NCBI GenBank assembly: GCA_017553815.1
Contig: JAFZJT010000230.1
Coordinates: 1-17,672, forward strand
DNA length: 17,672 bases
Direction of reading: 5' to 3'
Source of the DNA: Clostridia bacterium
GTDB taxonomy: Bacteria; Bacillota_A; Clostridia; Christensenellales; CAG-138
The notes beneath the pieces were generated by a model. It did no database searches. It was not told the origin of the DNA and was given only the letters and a program-made list of their open reading frames with translations. The stretch's first letter is position 1. The number at the start of each line of letters is the position of its first letter. The position numbers and the translations under genes are program-made. Positions 14,331 to 17,672 of this stretch are shown piece by piece.

Positions 14331-15740
14331 ATGAAACTCGTTTACGGCATTCACGACAAGCCCCGTTTCCGCGCTGTGGTGATATTTGCGTTCCAGCAGC
14401 TTCTCGCCATCATGGCGGCGACCATCGCCGTTCCCGCGATAGTCGGCAACAGCATGACCGCATCGGCCGCGCTGTTCGGCGCAGGCGTCGGCACCCTCGT
14501 TTACCAGCTCTTCACGAAGTTCCGAAGCCCCGTTTTTCTCGGCTCGTCCTTCGCGTTCCTCGGCTCGATGTTTGCCGCCTTTGCGGGCGCCGCATCGATG
14601 GAGATGGGCTTTGCGGGTCTTATCATCGGCGCCGCGTTTGCGGGTCTTGTGTATGTGCTTCTTGCGCTGCTCGTCAAGTTTATCGGCGTTGACTGGATCG
14701 GGAAACTCATGCCCGCCGTGGTCATCGGCCCCGTCGTTGCGATAATCGGTCTTTCCCTTGCGGGAAACGCCGTCGGCGATATGATGACTGGCGACGTTAT
14801 GAAGGAAGGCTCGGCAGTCGCCTCCCCGTTCGTTGCGCTTATATGCGCGCTCGTTACGCTCTTCACGGTCATCCTCATCTCCACCTACGGCAAAAAGAGG
14901 ATGCGCCTTATCCCGTTCATCCTCGGCATCCTTGCGGGGTACGCCGTTGCGCTCATCTTCACGCTCATCGGCAGAGCGATCGGCAATGACGCACTCAAGA
15001 TAATCGATTTCTCCCCTATAAAGGGGCTCGTTGAGGGCGGCGTTTCCTTCAAGACCTTTATCTCGGTGCCGTCGTTCTCGTTCCTCAAGGCGGCAAAGGG
15101 ACTCAAGGAGCTCACCCCCGCTTATATCGGCACCATTGCCGTGGGCTATATCCCCGTTGCGTTCGTTGTTTTTGCCGAGCATATAGCCGATCATAAGAAT
15201 CTTTCCACGATCGTCAATCAGGATCTTCTGACCGATCCCGGTCTCTCCCGCACCCTGCTTGGCGACGGCGTCGGCTCCTTCGTGGGCGCGCTCTTCGGCG
15301 GCTGCCCCAACACGACCTACGGCGAATCCATCGGCTGCGTTGCGATAACCCGCAATGCGTCGGTCATCTCCGTAACGGGCGCGGCGGCGCTTGCGCTTAT
15401 CTTCGCGTTCATCGCCCCGTTCGTGGCGTTCCTCGATTCGATCCCCGCCTGCGTGATGGGCGGCGTGTGCATGACGCTGTACGGCTTCATCGCGGTGTCG
15501 GGTCTCAAGATGCTGCAGCCCGTTGACCTCAATGATAACCGCAATCTGTTCGTGGTTTCGGTCATTCTGATCGCGGGCGTCGGCGGACTTGCGCTCAATT
15601 TTGCGCTCAAGGACGGGCAGACCATAACGGTCACGTCCATCGCCTGCGCGCTGATACTCGGCATCATCACCAACCTGATCCTCTCGCCCAAGAAAAAGAA
15701 GGAGGGCGAGGAGGACGAGCCTCAGCAGGTGATAAAATAG
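14331..15740 (+). CDS. uraA: Uracil permease (NCS2/NAT family)
   Basis: 469 residues, about 14 membrane helices. It is a proton-coupled uracil importer feeding pyrimidine salvage. AAGGAG (14319-14324) is 6 nt upstream of the ATG. The family signature is clear: FAEHIADHKN (Glu283) and GGCPNTTYGESIG (Glu332). Their 49-residue spacing matches the two substrate-binding glutamates of E. coli UraA (Glu241, Glu290, from memory). The NTTYGE form separates uracil permeases from xanthine/urate members, which carry QNxG-type motifs. In register with UraA His245 there is an Asp (Asp287), which may alter proton coupling. The charged tail KKKKEGEEDEPQQVIK is cytoplasmic. No other pyrimidine gene is adjacent. 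Confidence 0.9.
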   Translation: MKLVYGIHDKPRFRAVVIFAFQQLLAIMAATIAVPAIVGNSMTASAALFGAGVGTLVYQLFTKFRSPVFLGSSFAFLGSMFAAFAGAASMEMGFAGLIIGAAFAGLVYVLLALLVKFIGVDWIGKLMPAVVIGPVVAIIGLSLAGNAVGDMMTGDVMKEGSAVASPFVALICALVTLFTVILISTYGKKRMRLIPFILGILAGYAVALIFTLIGRAIGNDALKIIDFSPIKGLVEGGVSFKTFISVPSFSFLKAAKGLKELTPAYIGTIAVGYIPVAFVVFAEHIADHKNLSTIVNQDLLTDPGLSRTLLGDGVGSFVGALFGGCPNTTYGESIGCVAITRNASVISVTGAAALALIFAFIAPFVAFLDSIPACVMGGVCMTLYGFIAVSGLKMLQPVDLNDNRNLFVVSVILIAGVGGLALNFALKDGQTITVTSIACALILGIITNLILSPKKKKEGEEDEPQQVIK

Positions 15741-15800
15741 TCCTGCGGACAGGTATTTAAGCTCGGCGCAAGCCGAATTCAGCCACTCGCCGTGGAGGCT

Positions 15801-15840
15801 CCTGCGAAAAATGCTTCGATTGCCTTCACATTTTTCGGGA
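15801..15840 (+). repeat. 40-bp intergenic hairpin repeat, copy 1
   Basis: The first 20 bases (CCTGCGAAAAATGCTTCGAT) are identical to 15991-16010, and over 40 bases 34 match copy 2. CGAAAAATG pairs with CATTTTTCG to form a hairpin. Confidence 0.75.
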
Positions 15841-15920
15841 TGCCGAGAGCACGAGCTTCTGCGAAATTAGAGGCTCATCATCAAATCAGACATTTTCTCA
15901 GAATGGACTCCTTTCTTTCG

Positions 15921-15957
15921 GGGAAACGGCGGAATTATCCGCCGTTTTCCCGTTTTG
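15921..15957 (+). terminator. Strong hairpin, likely terminator distal to uraA
   Basis: GGGAAACGGCGGA pairs with TCCGCCGTTTTCCC (13 bp, one bulged base) around ATTA, followed by GTTTTG. It is 180 nt after the uraA stop. The T-run is short, so it could act on either strand. Confidence 0.5.
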
Positions 15958-15990
15958 GCTCCTCGCCGGCGGGGCTCCTGCGGAGGGCAT

Positions 15991-16030
15991 CCTGCGAAAA
16001 ATGCTTCGATCAACTTCGCATTTTTCGGTG
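15991..16030 (+). repeat. 40-bp intergenic hairpin repeat, copy 2
   Basis: Same element as 15801-15840, 190 bp away in direct orientation. Here the hairpin is longer: CGAAAAATGC with GCATTTTTCG, 10 bp perfect. The arms have changed together (G-C added), which suggests selection for pairing. Confidence 0.75.
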
Positions 16031-16060
16031 TGTTGCTCGCCGCGATAGGATTTCAAATGA

Positions 16061-16285
16061 TGCGCGCCTGGCGGCGCATTATGCTTGCCTGCGGCAAATG
16101 ATGTGCGCTGTTGGCGCATGATGCGTTCCTGCGGAACATTTAGGTGGAAATTCCTTCGGAATTTCAGGTTTTTTTTGAAATTGAAATGCCGCCCGAAGGC
16201 GGCATTTCCACCTAAATCGCCGCAGGCGATTTCACCCGCGAAGCGGATTTCACCTGCGGCAGCAGATTTCACTCGGCGAAGCCGA
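16061..16285. repeat. Array of about ten miniature hairpins with variable stems
   Basis: Consecutive inverted repeats (arm pairs): 16061-16065/16074-16078, 16085-16089/16093-16097, 16104-16108/16114-16118, 16125-16129/16133-16137, 16147-16154/16158-16165, 16183-16193/16198-16208, 16214-16221/16225-16232, 16236-16239/16243-16246, 16254-16257/16262-16265, 16273-16277/16281-16285. Stems of 4-11 bp are perfect but each has a different sequence; loops are TGC, TTC, CGAA, GCA or GAA. The last four are joined by a constant ATTTCA linker, the first four by ATGATG-like linkers. A 14-bp outer inverted repeat (16138-16151 with 16204-16217) encloses units 5 and 6 and a T8 run at 16169-16176. No coding frame is credible here. 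Confidence 0.8.
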
Positions 16286-16297
16286 ATTTCATTGCGT

Positions 16298-17656
16298 TCA
16301 AGCCAATCCCATCGCCACACGCAGAACCATTATCGCGTCCGCGATCGTGATAGAGCCGTTGCCGTCCATATCCGCGGCATCGGTATTCAGGCCGCTTCCG
16401 TCCGCAAGCTGCATGGCAAGGCGAAGTGTGGTTATAGCGTCCGCAACGGAGACCGAGCCGTTGCCGTCCACATCGCCAGGTATGAAACCGCCGGAGAAGC
16501 GGGCGATGATTGTGCCGGTGGGGATTTCGTAATCATCATTATACCATTGATCTTCATCCATAAAAGTATAACGATAAAGACTATCTAACGATTCTCCCTC
16601 GGAAACAAGCGCACCGTTTTCATCGTAGAAACCCTCAAACTCTGCGCCGTTCGCGGCAAAGGCATCAAGGTAGCCGAAGTAGTAACCGCCGCCCTCGTAC
16701 GGATAGCTGAACCAGCCATAGCAATAGCTAACAAAACCGCTGCCCTCTGCGCGGACATGGTCGTAAGCAAGCCCCGGATTATTGCTGAGATCCAGCTCGG
16801 TAAGGCCGTCGCAGCTTAGATTCTCAAGCGCGGGATTCTGCGACAGATCCAGCTCGGTAATGTTGTTTCCGGAGCAATCCAGAGCAACAAGCGCGGGGCA
16901 GCCCGTTACATCCAGCTCGGTTAGGTTGAGTCCTGCGCAGTGCAGCCCCACAAGTGCCGGACAACTCGTTACATCCAGTTCGGTAAGGTCTCCGGAACAG
17001 AGCAGATACTTAAGCGCAGAGCAGCCCGTTAAATCCAGCTCGGTAATGTCGTAGGTTTCATATAACCACAGTGACCTGAGCGCGGTACAGCCCGATGCAT
17101 CAATCTCGTTGAGATAAAAGATGCTTTCAAAAGACAAGTCCTCAAGCGCGGTACAGCCCGATATATCAAGTTCAGTCATCAAAATATCGTAACCATAAAT
17201 AGTTTCCAGCGCGGTGCAACCCGATACATCCAACTTTGTTGTGTTAGTGAACAATATCAGTACGCTCTTAAGCGCGGTGCAATCCGATACATCCAACTCT
17301 CCGGCAATACCGGGAAACCCCAAGTGTACGCTGCTCAACCTCTTTTCACCGTTTACGCCTGTCCATCCAAAGGTGACGAACGAACTATTATCATGATCCA
17401 CGAACCAAGTTTCGGGATCATTTGGATCGTAGTTATCGCTCAGCTTATCGCCGTTCTTAACTCCGTCCTCATCCGTCTGCTCCAAAAACTCCACGCATTT
17501 GGTGTAGTCATGGACGTTATAGCCCGCGGGCACGGTCCAAGAGGGAGTAATTTCGGCTTTTGCGTCAAAGCGCGGCAGCGCCGAAGCGGGTACAACGGTC
17601 AGCGCCAAAAGCAGCGCAAGGGTCGCCGCAAGCGCGGCCTTGAGTTGTTTTCTCAT
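16298..17656 (-). CDS. Secreted leucine-rich-repeat protein with C-terminal dockerin-like domain (paralogue of 7702-8745)
   Basis: 452 residues from the ATG at 17656, chosen because GGAGG (complement of 17665-17669) is 8 nt upstream; a further in-frame ATG at 17671 overlaps that site. The signal peptide MRKQLKAALAATLALLLALT ends near PASALP. The N-module (DYTKCVEFLEQTDEDGVKNG, then YDPNDPETW) matches the paralogue. About ten LRR units follow (consensus ELDVSGCTAL with a period of about 21 residues, roughly 110-315). An aromatic, Gly/Tyr-rich spacer follows. The dockerin-like domain (394-452) has two calcium loops, DVDGNGSVSVAD and DMDGNGSITIAD, each with a following helix. Positions 10-11 of the loops are Val-Ala and Ile-Ala, not the Ser/Thr-type pair of classical cellulosomal dockerins. 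The promoter lies outside the window. Confidence 0.88.
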   Translation of the reverse strand: MRKQLKAALAATLALLLALTVVPASALPRFDAKAEITPSWTVPAGYNVHDYTKCVEFLEQTDEDGVKNGDKLSDNYDPNDPETWFVDHDNSSFVTFGWTGVNGEKRLSSVHLGFPGIAGELDVSDCTALKSVLILFTNTTKLDVSGCTALETIYGYDILMTELDISGCTALEDLSFESIFYLNEIDASGCTALRSLWLYETYDITELDLTGCSALKYLLCSGDLTELDVTSCPALVGLHCAGLNLTELDVTGCPALVALDCSGNNITELDLSQNPALENLSCDGLTELDLSNNPGLAYDHVRAEGSGFVSYCYGWFSYPYEGGGYYFGYLDAFAANGAEFEGFYDENGALVSEGESLDSLYRYTFMDEDQWYNDDYEIPTGTIIARFSGGFIPGDVDGNGSVSVADAITTLRLAMQLADGSGLNTDAADMDGNGSITIADAIMVLRVAMGLA

Positions 17657-17672
17657 TTGCTTTTCCTCCATC

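Noticed and set aside
16061..16285. CRISPR array
   Set aside because: There are no constant direct repeats of 23-40 bp and no unique spacers; units are palindromes with changing stems, and no cas gene is present.

Overview
The window looks like chromosome from an anaerobic, Gram-positive-type Clostridia, probably a gut or rumen Christensenellales- or Oscillospirales-like lineage. The evidence is strong AGGAGG-type ribosome sites, textbook TTGACA-17-TATAAT promoters, several lipoproteins, a membrane-anchored NlpC/P60 hydrolase with peptidoglycan-binding repeats, and two leucine-rich-repeat proteins ending in dockerin-like domains. Most of the window looks GC-rich by eye; roughly 2.7-5.3 kb is clearly more AT-rich. 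The taxonomic call is an inference from gene style, not from a marker gene.

Layout. 1-90 holds the in-frame tail of something entering from the left. 213-1673 encodes a secreted PrsA/SurA-like foldase lipoprotein with a His/Asp-rich linker, and 1918-2580 a small lipoprotein with its own strong promoter and terminator. 2.7-5.3 kb is an AT-rich, decayed, minus-strand block: a perfect 20-bp palindrome, a broken secreted C39/papain-like cysteine peptidase (one in-frame stop plus a 1-nt frameshift), an intact lipoprotein in the same operon, and a short gene remnant. 5267-5609 is a promoter followed by a roughly 300-nt hairpin-rich leader, which precedes an NlpC/P60 cell-wall hydrolase. 7702-8745 is the first LRR-dockerin protein.

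8841-10524 (minus) is a two-gene ABC importer (SsuBC/TauBC type, ATPase then permease, overlapping by 11 nt) with no substrate-binding protein in view. A small P-II-like (GlnB-fold) regulator lies divergently upstream, and next to it is a CPA2-type cation:proton antiporter. After a bidirectional terminator come an unrecognised secreted or membrane protein (minus), a cluster of DnaA boxes resembling an origin or DnaA-binding locus, and a uracil permease (uraA/pyrP). The window closes with an intergenic stretch packed with about ten consecutive miniature hairpins, and a second LRR-dockerin protein on the minus strand that is a paralogue of the first.

Most distinctive signals: (a) the DnaA-box cluster at 13853-14005, away from any dnaA gene; (b) the array of variable-stem, constant-linker mini-hairpins at 16061-16285, with a related unit at 11226-11245 and a duplicated 40-bp hairpin element at 15801/15991; (c) the P-II-like/antiporter pairing; (d) the uncharacterised structured leader before the NlpC/P60 gene; (e) the paired LRR-dockerin paralogues. 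No tRNA, rRNA, CRISPR array or complete insertion sequence was recognised.
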